In this document: positions 36,871 through 49,400 of the stretch, in pieces
Position numbering within the stretch: position 1 is the first letter of the stretch
How the letters are laid out: each line of letters begins with the position of its first letter
NCBI RefSeq assembly: GCF_004664715.2
Contig: NC_051068.1
Span: 51,749,453 to 51,813,452, forward strand
Direction of reading: 5' to 3'
DNA: 64,000 nt
DNA from: Peromyscus leucopus
Taxonomy: Eukaryota > Chordata > Mammalia > Rodentia > Cricetidae
Notes under the pieces: generated by a model
Seen by the model: the letters and a program-made list of their open reading frames with translations, nothing else
The model's database searches: none
Told to the model about the DNA's origin: nothing
Translations under genes and position numbers: made by a program

Positions 36871-37282
36871 TTTAGCTGGAAGTTTCTCTGGTCCTGCTTG
36901 GCCCAGTGGTCAGGGCGAATTTCTCCCACCCAAGTCCTGCAGCTGCTTGGTCCCAAGTAAACACACAGAGGCTTGTATTATTTACAAACTGTATGGCCTA
37001 TGGCTCAGGCTTCTTGTTAGCTAACTCTTATAACTTAATTCAACCTATAACTTTCAATCTATGTATCACCACGTATTCAATAGCTTTACTTGCATTCCAT
37101 TACATGCTGCTCCTTGGACAGCGGTTTGGCATCTCCCCTTACTCTCCCTTTCTCCTTTCATTCTCTCTCTTTGATTTTTCCCACCTCATTCCATCCTGCC
37201 CTGCCATAGGCCAATGCAGCTTTATTAATTAGTCAATAGGAGTAACACATATTCACAGTATACAGAAAGACATCCCACAGCA
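36871..37282 (-). mobile_element. Solo LTR, family B (MYSERV-like), copy 2
   Basis: Shares with 47054-47427 and 6614-7010: 'acacacagaggcttgtatta', 'ggctcaggcttcttgttag', 'ccaatgcagctttattaatt' and 'agaaagacatcccaca' at the LTR 5' end. Ends are approximate and no convincing target-site duplication survives. Confidence 0.8.
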
Positions 37283-37284
37283 GA

Positions 37285-37830
37285 CACTGACCTAAAGAAA
37301 AATCAAATATTACTGTTCTGCTAAAGGCATGTGTCAATAAAATAACTCCAGATGACATGATGCTATACCCCTAGATTAGTGTTTCACTCAGCCATCATCA
37401 GGGAAGCTTTCTCCCACACTAGATGGTATCAAATGCAGAAAACAACAAGCAGACTATATGAGTGAATGAGAGAACTTTGGACACGTAGTCTGAAGTGTGA
37501 TTTCTCCATCGAATCCCTAACCTTTGGTCTCAGGGAACTCTTCAGAAGAGAAGGTAGAAATACTGCAAGAACCTGTGAGGAAGAATGATACCAGGGAAAC
37601 AAAGCTTTGTAGGAAAAACAAACAGGATTGACACACATGAATTCACAGAGATCATGACAGCATTACCTGGCTGCACATTTAGCTCTTCACAATTCTGAGC
37701 TGGATGTGGTACCAATGATGAGAGATAAAGCAGACACAAGCCCCCTACCTAACCTAAAAGCTATCTCTTTTTGAGAAGCACTGGCAAAGGAAAGCTTAAT
37801 TTTCTCAAATGCTGTATCACTGATGTTCAA
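37285..37830 (+). mobile_element. Lx-type L1 3' UTR
   Basis: 'aatcaaatattactgttctg', 'caataaaataactccagatg', 'tttcactcagccatcatcag' and 'gatttctccatcgaatcc', then 'aaagctatctctttttgaga', in the same order as 22310-22780. The family B LTR lies directly upstream. Confidence 0.75.
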
Positions 37831-40800
37831 ACAGCCTTACAGACTGATCTCATGCACTGAATGCAAGTGGTTTGCTGACATATATGAAGGCAAAACATCT
37901 ATGCACACAAAATGTAAAATAAACAAAGATAAAAACAGAGCCTGTCTTAAGCCATTATGTTTAATTCAGGTACTTATAATACACACTCAGAGCTTGTCAT
38001 TAGCAAGTAATAAAAAGTTACACAATTCATTATGCTTTTTATTTTCTATCTTGGAAAAATACACAGTTGTAGCAAACTGTATTACTCAAGCTACATCAAT
38101 GTTTCAGCCTGCTGTTTGTGCACAGGCTCCAATAAATTGAACATCCTGTTCACACTAGCTGCTGAGTGACTGACTAAACAGATTACAGCATGGACTAGGT
38201 GGAATTAAAGAAAGCCCATCAGCTTAAATTAAATTCAAAGCTTTTTTAATTTGGTATTTTTACTTCACAGTAAATACTGGATAAAAACTTCCATAAGTCT
38301 CTGAGCACACTTCCTTTATATCCAGGAAGGAAATATATACCTAGACCCACTTAGGCAAATGTTCCTTAAAGCAGAACAATTCTTTTGCTTGGACAGACAT
38401 AATTTGAGTACATGTAATCCATCTCAGGACTGTGCTCCTTGTGTTCTTTGCAAAGGATTTTTAATAACAATGTGCTGAAGAATGGCACACTCACACTCAG
38501 AGTGATGAAATTTATAATAATAAGCCTTAGGACACAGATACCTGATATTTTCACATGTTACAAATAAGATCCTATGTGGCCTAGAAAGAATAAATTTGGA
38601 GTCACGAGTTGTCTTTGGTGGTATTATGCAATCTACTTGCCTCAAAAAAAAAAAATAATTTATTCTGGAAACCACAACCTCAAGAATTTTAAAGGAAAGG
38701 ATCACTCTGTCATCAAAACATATGCTACAAAAGGAACATTTGGGTATAGGTTAAGAACAAGAGCCCAAAGCAGAGATTAAAAACAAGCACATTAATATTG
38801 GTACTAAGGTCAATTATGTTAAGGGCTATTTGTATCATTACCAGAAAATTTGAGTGGGCTAATTCTAAATACTAAGGATCCAGTGTAAGTAGTAGACATA
38901 AGATAATGGCTACAGCATAGTTGGTGCCCTAAAGTGTCATCAAATACCCTTGGAGAGTGGAAAAGATTGTTATTGATGTAGACCTACTAGTATGTGTCAA
39001 TAGCTTAATGTCAACCATTTATCATCTCCTAGCTTCGTAAGTCTGGGCACTGTTTTAAGGGTCCTCTACTAAAGATTGACCAACAAGAACTCCAATGTGT
39101 TGCTTCCTCTATTTTATTTCTGTATGGCCTTTATCAACGCACTTGGTTGTGATAAGTGACACAGAAGATTATGAAGAGGCAAGTCTTACACAGGGTCAGA
39201 TAGATTAAATAAAGATACACATTTATCTTTTTCTAGATATTTTATTAGATATAAGTTACAACTCTTCTCCAAACTCAAGGTGAATTACTAAAGAAGGACA
39301 TGAACAGTAGACAGAAGAGATAATAGCAGGCAACTGAGATTATCTCCATGACTGAGACTGATATACAATGCAACCATATAACATCAAAGAGAAACACAAG
39401 TCTAAAATAAAAATCCTATACAAGAAGTATCTATGGAGAGAAAAGCCATGAGAATAAAGCTAGGGTACTAACTTTTCAGTGCGGTAAACCTTCCAAATAA
39501 ACTGCCAGCTTTTTCATAAAAGAAGATGAAATCCAAACAGTGATGTATGAAAGAAGACATTATAAGTAATAAAGAAACATTTGCCTATAATCATTTTTTC
39601 TTTAAAGGACAAGTATCAGACAGGAAGTAGATAGCAAATGAAACTGGAGGCAAGCATCATATGATGCAGGCCCTTTTACAGGTCTTCAAGGTTGGAACAT
39701 CAGTTAAAAATTATGGATATTAAACAGTTATTCTCAAATGAGATTCAACCAAAATTGCAGGAAATCTAGGAAATGAAGGTAGATCAAGTACTGAGGAATT
39801 ATCCAATTAGTAAAGTCCTTTTTGAAAATAAAAAATCTGAGGACCCGAGTTTAGCATAAGAACTCAGTACTAGTTTGTAGAAAAACAACAGCTCATAAAA
39901 AATATGGCAAACGTAAGGAATGGAGGACCTGGATAATAAGAATTTATTAAATTTGGAAACCAAAACTATGAACATCAGGCAACCAACTGCTAGCAACTGA
40001 AGTAAGACAGTTAATAAAAATCCTTCCCTGATCTAGCACATTAGTCTCAGCCTAGATATTTCTGATTTGTGAAACAGGCCAACTACGAGAGAATGAGCCA
40101 GGACTGCTATCCCACAGAACTCTGAGATAATAAATGGGGCTTGCCTTCAGGAACTGAACTTGTGATAATTTATTATGCATTAATGAAAATCTAATATACT
40201 GACTTCAGAACTTGCAGATGGAGAGAGAGAGAGATGACAGTAGGTTTTTAATGTCTTGCTTGGTGCTAATAGAGGCAGAGATGAAGATATCATGGAAATG
40301 TAGTAGTGTAGATTAAGTCACATATGAAATGATTGATGTTAAAATGTTTTCTGACCAATAAAAGTATTAATTATACATAATTAATCTAAATTTTTGAGAG
40401 TGCACTAGCTTGTCCAGCCTTTTATACCAAAAGGCATGACATATGTCATGTGTGTATACAACTTTGGGGCCTCAGCTTGTACAATGGACTCATACAAACA
40501 AATATATAATCCTGATGGGAGAATAACATACTCTTCCTTATTCATGATTTTGTTTCTTTATTGAAAGCTGTAGTTCTAGGAAGACAATATGCAGCTTAAA
40601 CTGTGGAGAACACTAGACTGTAACTAGAGCAGAACTGAAGAGATGGGGAAAATACAGCATATATGCTCTGAGTACAATTGGGAAGATATAATAATTTTCA
40701 AAAAAATATGCTTTAGTGCAAAATTAAAAATAAATTTTGCAATAGGTTTTCAAATCAAGGAGCATTTAAAGATATTTATTAAATTGGAATGCAGAAAATT

Positions 40801-41245
40801 TCATTGAGCTATGAAATTGAGAAGAAAATTTTATTAATTACACGGTTGAATAAAATATTTGGAAGATGTGTCCTTTTTAAAGGTCAGAAGTTAACAAGCA
40901 GTTCTGGACTAATTGATACTGGTGTGTACTTTATAAATTGTGTGGGGAAGAATAAATTAGGAAAAGTCTCAGTAAAACTTACAAAACAGATGTGTCAAAT
41001 GAGAGGACAGGGAAGACAGTGCGGGTGGAGATAAGGATAAAGAGGGATCAACCAGAAAGAAGCTTTGTTTACTTAGCAGCTGAATGTCTGCAGTTCACTT
41101 GGCATGTTAGTGAACTTTGAATAAGCTATTTCTAAATAAGAATGGAGGGAGATTGTAGTATAAAAAAAAAACAAAACACATGAACTTTTGCAAAAAACAT
41201 AAACCCAAAGAGGTGGGAACAGAATCAGAAAAATCAAAAGCTTTA
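37831..41245. other. Repeat-poor single-copy DNA
   Basis: 3.4 kb without a clear mobile element. At 39785-39900 a weak string ('ctgaggacccgagtttagc') may be an old tRNA-type SINE. The open frame at 40789-41034 (81 codons) has no recognised domain and no gene context. Confidence 0.45.
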
Positions 41246-41259
41246 GAATTATTTTTTTA

Positions 41260-42862
41260 GTCTGGGTCATCCTTGTGGATTCCTGGGAATTTCCCTAGTA
41301 TCTGGTTTCTCTCTAAACCCATAATGTCTCCCTCTATCAAGATATCTCTTCCGCTGCCCTACCACTCCATCCTTCCCCAGCTTGACCATTCCTTTTTGTA
41401 GATGTAACCATCTTATTAAATAAGAAACACAGAGCCCATGAAAAGATGAAAACCCAAGAGGTCAGAGCAATAGCTAAGAGCTAAAAACCTTACCCTTCAC
41501 TGCCTCCGCTGTCTTCCTCAGCAAGAGACCTACTTCCTGTCTGTTTGTCTTTTTTTATAGACTTTCCATTCTGCCTTCTCATTGGTTGTAAACCCAACCA
41601 CATGGCCTCCTCATCACTGCCTGTCTGTACAGACCTCCAGGTCTTCTATGGTTGGTATTGAGATTAAAGGCATGCGTCTCCATGCTGGCTGTATCCTTGA
41701 ACACACAGAGATCCACCTAGCTCTGCCTCTCAAGAGCTGGGATTAAAGGTGTGCACCACTACTACCCAGTTTCTGCTATGGCTTGCTATTAGCTCTGACC
41801 CCCAGGCAACTTTATTTATTAACATACAAATAAAATCACATTTCAGTACAATTAAAATATCACCATACCATTCCCTCATGTTCTCATCCCCTATCTGCTC
41901 CACTCTATTATCTCCTGCATCCCCAGTTTACTCATGGAGATCTCACCCATTTCCCCTTCTCAAAGCAATCCATGCTTCCCTCTTTGGGTCCTTGTTAGCT
42001 AGCTTCACTGGAGCTGTGGGTTGTAGTCTGGTTATCCTTTGCTTTATATCTAGTATCCACTTATGAGTGAGTACATGCCATGTTTGTCCTTCTGAGTCTG
42101 GGTTACCTCACTCAGGATATTTTCTAGTTCTATCCATTTGCCTGTAAATTTTATGATGTCATGGTTTTTTACAGCTGAGTAATACTCCATTGTGTGTATG
42201 TACCACAGAGGGTGCATGAACTGGCCTACCCTGATAATCATATTGGTGAATACCCTAATTGTCATTATAGAGCCTTCATCCAGTAACTGGTGAAAGCATA
42301 TGCAAAGACTCACAGCCAAGCACCAGGCCGATATCGGGGAGTCCAGTTGAAGAGAGGGAAGAGGAATTATATTAGCAAGGGGAGTCAAGATCATGATGGA
42401 GAAATCTACAGAGACAACTGAACCAAACTCCTAGGAACTCATGAACTTTAGATTCACAGCTGTGGAACCTACTTGGGACCAGACTAGGCCCTTTGCATAA
42501 GGGAGATAGTTGTGTAACTTGGTCTGTTTGAGGGACCCATGGGTGTAAGATCATTATCTGTCTCTGGTACAGGAGCTGGGTTTCTGAGGCCCATTACCTA
42601 TGGTGGGGCATCTTTATCAGCCTTGATGCAGCAGGGAGGGGCTTGGTCCAGCCTCATTTGAATATGCCAGGCTTTGCTGATTCCCCATGAGAGAACTTGC
42701 CCTTTTAGGGGATGGGATAGGGGGTGGGTCTCTCTCCAGGTCTTCCTCCCCCTCCCTGGCCAACCCCAATTGGGAGGAGCAGGAGGAAGGATGGGAGGGG
42801 AATCTGCAGTTGGTATATAGAATGAAGAGAAAAATTTATTAAATAAAAAATGTAAAAAAAAT
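41260..42862. mobile_element. Twin-primed L1 insertion with target-site duplication
   Basis: The left part (41260-42203) is antisense ORF2 end and 3' UTR. The right part (42204-42862) is the rest of the 3' UTR in sense orientation with AATAAA and an A-rich tail. The two parts are adjacent in L1 order: the inverted part stops at 'ggatgacccagacta' and the sense part starts 'gagggtgcatgaactgg'. Target-site duplication: GAATTATTTTTTTA (41246-41259) and GAATTATTTTTTA (42863-42875). On the minus strand ORF2 ends in the normal Leu-Ile-Ser-Gly-Tyr-stop at 42050. A younger LTR is nested at 41392-41867. Confidence 0.95.
41392..41867 (-). mobile_element. Solo LTR, family D, nested in the L1, with B1-like modules
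   Basis: In sense (minus) orientation it begins tatggtgatattttaatt, carries 'aataaataaagttgcctgg', two B1-like modules (about 41640-41765 on the plus strand), 'ctctgtgtttcttatttaat', and ends 'ggttacatctaca'. CCATTC at 41386-41391 and 41868-41873 is a probable 6-bp duplication. About 5 extra bases lie between it and the usual LTR end. The L1 sequence is continuous once the LTR is removed. Confidence 0.85.
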
Positions 42863-42875
42863 GAATTATTTTTTA

Positions 42876-43780
42876 TTTGGTAGTTCTATAAAAGATACAT
42901 TCTCCAGTTTTTCTTGGAATGCATTATTTTCAATTTTGTGGTATGGTCAAGCGTGCTGTAAAATAGGTGATCTGTGAATGTGTAATTATTAAGTGAATTT
43001 TTGAATAATTTAGAATGTTATAAAAATAATAGAAGTTCAACTGCAGACAATGCCAGGGTTTGTGGCTGTATATTACAAATATTTACTGAGAGAGCCATGA
43101 AGTGAACAATGTAAATCCGAATGGCCTTTTCACTGTTAAATTTCTCCTTATAATAAGGCATTAGAGTGAAGTACACATAGGTAGGCAAATACAAGTTTTA
43201 CAATGAAGAAACAAGATTGATAGGTATAAAAGGTAAATCTCAGGCAAATGAAGAAAAAAGTGTTCCTGGTTTCAAAAGGAAACACAGAGAAGAACAATAC
43301 AACTGACTTATTATTTGAGTTTTTAGGCCTTTGGCTAGAAGAACTCTTATTTTATTAGTTGGAGACTTCGCAGATCATTTATGACGGCATTATAAACACT
43401 TGAAGCAGTGCTGGCACACTCAATCACTGAACGATCTACACAGCAACTTTCTGCCCATCTGAAGATGCCAGATGAACAGAAGATTTGCCATGAATAGTAA
43501 GAAAAATCACTTTCATCAAACTTTTCTCATTTAACATCTAGAGAGTACATGAGAAAAATACTATTCTATAATATAATAAAATAAAATGTAGGTTAATCTG
43601 ATACAGGAAGGAAACTGAGTAATTTATGCACTGACCATTAAGATTGAATACCATAGTAAAGACAATCAGTGCAACATTCTCATAAATTTGATATTAATAT
43701 TCTAGTTTCCTTTAAGTCTGTTTCAGGATAATATAAACTTTGACAATCATGTAAATTTTTTTGCTCCATTCTCTAATTGT
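42876..43780. other. AT-rich interval
   Basis: No recognised element. Confidence 0.4.
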
Positions 43781-43886
43781 TATTCTCTCTGTCTCTGTCT
43801 CTCTCTGTGTGTCTCTCTCTCTGTCTCTCTCTCTCTCTCACACACACACACAGTATGAATACAAACTGATGATTCCATTTAGTGTT

Positions 43887-43942
<56 letters not shown>
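43781..43942. repeat. Cluster of (CT)n, (CA)n and (GT)n microsatellites
   Basis: CT/GT-rich 43781-43840, CA 43839-43852, unique spacer, then pure GT 43891-43942. Apparent proteins here are runs of Ser-Leu or Cys-Val. Confidence 0.95.
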
Positions 43943-43945
<3 letters not shown>

Positions 43946-44474
43946 AGACAGAAGGAGCTACTCTACTCTCAGCAACCATCAACCCCCTATACCTCTTCAC
44001 CTATGGGCAGGGTCCTATGAGATTTACCCTATATATGTTGGCATGTCATTTGGTTCTGTCATTTTGGGGGTCATGTTTAACCAACTGTATTGTTGAGATT
44101 TTATGTGTGTGACTTTACTGTCCTATGCAGAAGTCACTAAATTGCAGCAGAAGTACAGGTCCTCTAGCTATTCAAATATCTCCATCACCTTTTAGGCAAT
44201 GACCCCTGAGCATCAGATGTAGAGGTTGTTGTATAGATGCATCAGTTGGGGATGGGCATCATCTGGATAGGGTCACTGTTCTTTGTATTTGATTAGTTGT
44301 AGCTTTCTGGACTTGTCTCTGCTGAAAAAAGAAGCTTCTTTGAAGAGGAGTAATAGCTATAGATATCTGTGTGTATAAGGATATGTATTTAGAATTCAGT
44401 TAGAAATTATATTGACTTAGAGAAGCAAGAATAATACATTCTCATTATAATTCTATAATTTCACTTTTAAGGTT
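43943..44474. other. Single-copy interval
   Basis: Nothing recognised. Confidence 0.4.
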
Positions 44475-44725
44475 TATCTATATGTATGCTTGTGTGTATA
44501 TGAATGTATGTATGTATGTATGCATGAATGTATCTGTGTCTGTGTGTGCATGTGTATGTTTCTACATGTGCCTGAAGAGAATATAGGAAATTGTCACATA
44601 CCCTGAACCTAAAGTTACAGGTGATTATGAGCCACTAGACAGACAAAATATTGGGAAGAAAGTTCCAGAAGACATTCTGGAAGAGCAGCAAGCATTTCAA
44701 ATTGCTGAGCCATCTTCCCAGCCCC
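44475..44725 (-). mobile_element. B3-type SINE
   Basis: Antisense: a tgtatg-rich lead, 'gttacaggtgattatgagcc', 'ctggaagagcagcaagc', then 'gctgagccatcttcccagcc', the reverse complement of a tRNA-like head. Confidence 0.8.
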
Positions 44726-44769
44726 AATAATGCTATAATTTTAATATCATGACCATCAAGTCAATATAT

Positions 44770-45310
44770 TCAGAGGTATTTGCACACCTGTGTCTATTGA
44801 TGTGATTTTTCACAATTAAAAAGAGATGGTACCAGACTCGATAGTCATCAAATGGAAAAATTTTAAAGGTAAATAAATTGTGGTACATATAAAAATAAAT
44901 TTCAATTCAAAATAAGTGAATGATATGTGCCATAAAATGGATACAATTGGAAAACAATAAAGGTAAAGGAAAATATAGGAAAAGAAGTATCCCATTTATC
45001 TCATAGGTGGAATATAGATTTAAATAGAAAAATTTTGAATCCTAAGCATGTATATTTAGAACATGATAGTAAAAATGAGATATTTTTAAGAGAAAGATAT
45101 TTTAATGGAGAAAGAAAGGGCATTGATTACATGTAACGTGAAATCAGAAAGGGAGACTTTTGGGGAAAGGAAGGAATAAGCAGGAGAACATTAGTGCATG
45201 GAGTAGCAGTGAAGAATGGTACAAATAAGAAAATAGCTACAGTGATATGTATGAATGAAGGTGGCATGTGAAATCCATTATTTGTTTATTAACTTAAAAA
45301 ATTTAAAACA
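44770..45310 (+). mobile_element. Old rodent L1 ORF2 end and 3' UTR
   Basis: Follows the sense order of an L1 end: 'atcaaatggaaaaatttt', 'aaattgtggtacatataaa', 'ccataaaatggatacaattg', 'cccatttatctcataggtgg', and at the tail 'ttatttgtttattaactt' followed by an A-rich run. Diverged, with no open frame. Confidence 0.65.
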
Positions 45311-45382
45311 GACCTCTAATTGATAATTCCAGCAATGGTCAACAATATTTTCTGATTACATCAAGATACCAAATTGTTGAGT

Positions 45383-45385
<3 letters not shown>

Positions 45386-45443
<58 letters not shown>
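45386..45443. repeat. (CT)n microsatellite fused to a B1
   Basis: About 58 bp of pure CT where the T-rich tail of the adjoining antisense B1 should be. Confidence 0.95.
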
Positions 45444-45445
<2 letters not shown>

Positions 45446-45581
45446 ACAGGATTTCTCTGTGTAGCTCTGGTTGTCCTGTATCTTGCTCTGTAGACCAGGC
45501 TGGCCTCAAACTCACAGAGATCCACCTGCCTCTGCCTCCTGAATGCTGGGATTAAAGGCATGTGCCACCACCACCCGGCCT
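45444..45581 (-). mobile_element. B1 SINE
   Basis: Antisense B1: 'gagacaggatttctctgtg', 'gaccaggctggcctcaaac', 'tgctgggattaaaggca' and 'ccaccaccacccggcc'. It has the 'ctctgtagaccaggc' variant rather than the 'cgcaaagctac' type. Confidence 0.93.
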
Positions 45582-45877
45582 GAGATTCTTTTTTACTGAA
45601 ATCATCTACCATTGATCTGAATTTACATTGGAAAACACAATAAATAATCAAACAACTAGTATAACCAATATACTGATGACTAAATTAGGACAAGACGTTT
45701 ACTTACATTTTCTTATTTTTGAATAATAATCTTATGAGATCTTTCTTTTCATATCCTGATCATTTTTAAGAGTTTGTAATAATTTTTGCTTGGAGTATCA
45801 ATATTTTCCATGTGTCCTGGAGTATTCTCAGATACTATTATCACAGCCACATTTTAAGAAGTCACCTCTATTTTCTT

Positions 45878-46036
45878 TTTTTTCTCTTTTGGTTTTTCGA
45901 GACAGGGTTTCTCTGTGTAGCTTTGCGCCTTTCCTGGAACTCACTTGGTAGCCCAGGCTGGCCTCGAACTCACAGAGATCCGCCTGGCTCTGCCTCCCGA
46001 GTGCTGGGATTAAAGGCGTGCGGCACCACCGCCCAG
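45878..46036 (-). mobile_element. B1 SINE with target-site duplication
   Basis: Antisense B1 from 'gagacagggtttctctgtg' to 'gcggcaccaccgcccag'. The 12-mer CTCTATTTTCTT flanks it (45866-45877 and 46037-46048). Confidence 0.97.
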
Positions 46037-46048
46037 CTCTATTTTCTT

Positions 46049-46845
46049 CTGTGTAAAAATATTACATGTTTTCAGGCATCTTTGTCAAAGCTGTGTGTAT
46101 TCATGAAATATTTATAAGTATCTTGTGCTGTGATGCTCTTTAACCAACTCATTATCGAAACACTGCCCAATTAATAGAATGTTTTATTGCTTTATAGATA
46201 TGTATAAAGTTTACTTAAATAAGGTGTTTTTTTTTTATACAGCAAACAAACTTTAATGAGGAAGCTTTAGGAACCTTCTTTCCTCCAATAGACTGATATT
46301 TTTCTCTAGTGTTGAGCAGCTGTAAATATTGCTCATGTTTTGACATGATATATAATACACAGATCAAAATTTTTCCTTCTAATCAGTGCAATAAACATTT
46401 AGTTTTCAATCCTCATAAGTAAAGACAGAATTTCTATAACATAAGGAAATGCCCAATTAAACAAATTATTAAGTAACAATTACGAATACACAAATGTGAA
46501 ACATTAAAACCATTAAGTAAATTGTGTCTCATAAAATGTAGGTTATTTAAAAGGAAAATTGTCTTATCTATTAACATAAAGAAAAACATGAGTTCAGCCT
46601 TAAATCATCACAGGATTTGCCACGCAAATTCTCAAGTATTTGGGACTTTTACCTCACTTCTGCCTCATGCTCCAACTGAGATAGGTCTTGCAAGACATAT
46701 GGGAGAAATATATTTTCAATTTTGTTTCCAGATGGTCTTCCCCTTTCTTCCTTTCCCTCCCATATCCTTCTTTGTTTTAAACACTAAAGAAGATCAAGGG
46801 GAATCTGAAAAATGATGCTGTAGGTGCTTCAGCATTTAAAAACAG
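46049..46845. other. AT-rich interval
   Basis: Nothing recognised. Confidence 0.4.
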
Positions 46846-46849
46846 ACAT

Positions 46850-47022
46850 AAGCCAGGAGGTGGTAGCGCACACCTTTAATCCCAGCACTCGGGAGGGAGA
46901 ACCAGGTATATCTCTGTGAGTTTGAGGCCAGCCTGGTCTACAGAGTGAGATGCAGGACAAGAACCAAAACTACACGGAGAAACCCTCTCTCAAAAAACCA
47001 AAACAAACAAACAAACAAACAA
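46850..47022 (+). mobile_element. B1 SINE with (CAAA)n tail
   Basis: 'agccaggaggtggtagcgc', 'ggccagcctggtctacaga' and 'aaaccctctctcaaaaaac', then about five CAAA units. More diverged than the 15.3-kb copy. Confidence 0.93.
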
Positions 47023-47053
47023 ATTTCTGACATTTTAGTCAGAAGTTTTCCTG

Positions 47054-47427
47054 TGTCATGGCTGGCCAGCTAGTGGTCTGGATAGATATCTCCCATTCGC
47101 ATCCCCCAAGGAAGTACACAGAAGCTTATATTAATTGTAGCTGCTTGGCCATTCGCTCAGGCTTATTACTGACTAGCTCTTACACTTAAATTAACCTTAT
47201 CTATGTTTAGCCATATGGCTTGGTACCTTTTCTCAGTTCTGCCTTGTCATCTTACTTCCCCTGTGTCTAAGACGGCTGGTGACTCCTGACTCAGCCATCC
47301 TCTTCCCAGAATTATCCTTGTCTGCTTATTCCACCTATACTTCCTGCCTGTCTACTTGCCAATCAGCATTTTATTATCAAGCAATCAGAGCAACACACAT
47401 TCACAGCATACAGAATGACATTCCACA
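47054..47427 (-). mobile_element. 3' LTR of a MYSERV-like provirus (family B)
   Basis: In sense orientation it starts TGTGGAATGTCATTC and ends ...GCCATGACA. It is adjoined on the correct side by a polypurine tract and internal sequence. AATAAA-like 'ataataaaatgc' lies in its first part. It is the same family as 6614-7010 and 36871-37282. Confidence 0.85.
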
Positions 47428-49400
47428 GCCCTTCTCCTTTTTCTGTCTAATCAAAAAGGAAGGTTTTAACTTTAATATAGTAAAATTAATTTCATATAAC
47501 AAAACACTTATCAAGCAAGAATTATAGTTATAATATCTAGTCTATTTGTATTTGGTAATATTAAAGAAAATTATCTATCATATTTGTGGGTCTAAAGCTT
47601 CATATCTAATCTATCTTTTATCATAACCAAGAAAATTATAACTATCTAGTCTTCAACTACATCAAAGACCTCAGAAGGATATAATGTTACCTAAGTAATC
47701 AGGAAGAATATTGCAAGCAACTTTCAAAAATCTAGACTGAGAGAGAGAACAGGCTACCTGGACAGTTACCCAAAGTTCCTCTGCAATGTTGGAGCATCCA
47801 TCTTCAGCCCATAGGCCTAGTCTCTCAGTCACTTGTTCCTGTGTCCTATAGAATGTCTGGAAGTCTTCTTCTGTGAATCAGGAACCCGAAGAACCATCTC
47901 ATCTTGCAAAGGTCAGGGGTCAATGTCCTATGAGTCAGTCCTTCATGTTCAGTCGATACAGTATACTGTCAAGTCGTTGACACAAGGGCACTTTTTTGCC
48001 CAATGGATAAATTTTGCCACAAAGAAAGCAAATTCCATAATGAATTTCTTCAATCCCATTATCTTCTCTGAAGTAAATTGGTGCTGCTAGGAGCAGACAT
48101 GTCTCAATGTCCAGAAAGTAAAAGTTCTTAAAACATTTTAAATGCCATATTCTGTAGGTCTTTGAAGTGTTTGAAGATTACCTACTTAATTGAAATATAT
48201 CTATGTATACCTAGAAAACTTAAATAACATGATTATGAGTTTGATTATAATAGATGACTAATTATCTGCCATTTCTTAATTATACATTATAATTTCAAAT
48301 GAGCTGCACAATCATAATACCTTAAACAAGAGTAGAAATATGCATATATTATAACAAAATTAACTTTAAATTTGTATCAACAAACTAAAATCCATAGCAA
48401 TGTAAAACATTTTAAACAAGTTGCTGCTCTTTCAAAGAAGGTTCAATAATCTACCCTTTTATCCTATCATGTCTATATTCTATATATCTATATCAAGACA
48501 TAAATTGCAAGCATATAAAATGATAATGAATTTCATATGTTTAATGCATGTGTATACTGCACAGGATACTGCCCTAGAAAATAAAAATATATAACCATTA
48601 TGACTTTAAAGAACTGATAAAATAATGAAACATATATTAATCCAGATCTCTAATTATACTTGGAGTACTCAATGGTGTTTATAACTTCAAGTCTAATTAT
48701 GGTTATTACCTAAACTCAATCACTTGACATATTTTGTTTTGTCTTAATCAATTTATACTAGAATATAAAATACAATCTTAAATTTTACAGCTGCCAGAAA
48801 GAAATTTCTACTTGAAATTTGAAGTTGGTATGAATTCTGAGAACAATAAATACTACCCTTTGTAAAATGTAATGGAAATAACTATGATACCAAGGGGTTT
48901 TCAAGAACATCTTGGCAGATCTTACATATATTTAGAGATTAAAGATTTTAAGTAAGTCATTATAGAGCCAAGTGAGATGCCATGGCAGCTAATACCAGCA
49001 CCTTATGACATGTTATTGTAAAAATAGTTTCATATAGGTTATTATTTACTTCTTCTCTGAATGGTTAAAAAAATCATAACACCTACCTAATCTGTTTCAT
49101 GAGCACCCACATTTTCCTTCCAAAAGTTCTTGATTCTTGATAGATAGAAGATGACCATGATGCTTTAGTCTGAATTTCAAAGTTTAGAATAAGTTTGATG
49201 GTTAGCTAGATTAGGTGATTTACTTATCCCTGATTTTCATCTGTAGCTACTATACTTGGAATAATTATAATAAGACATGGAGTATACCTTCACTCATCAT
49301 CAGTGTGTCTAGGATAGTTGATTCTCTTATGATTTTCCTATATTTGTACTTTTACTTACTATAATAATCCTAGATTAGGGCTAGTTAGCATGACAACATT
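47428..49400 (-). mobile_element. Decayed internal region of the MYSERV-like provirus
   Basis: Directly upstream of the LTR (in element sense) is a polypurine tract (about 47428-47446, gaaaaaggagaagg on the minus strand), the plus-strand primer of retroviral reverse transcription. Beyond it about 2 kb resembles the AT-rich 3' part of the rodent MYSERV internal region, for example 'catcaaagacctcagaagg', 'accttaaacaagagtagaaa' and 'gagccaagtgagatgcc'. Stops occur throughout and no gag, pol or env frame survives. No 5' LTR appears in the next several kb. The right edge is a guess. Confidence 0.7.

Noticed and set aside
42050..42394. 114-codon minus-strand frame
   Set aside because: Its C-terminal half is the real L1 ORF2 end, but the N-terminal half is antisense 3' UTR across the inversion joint. 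It is an artefact of the rearrangement.
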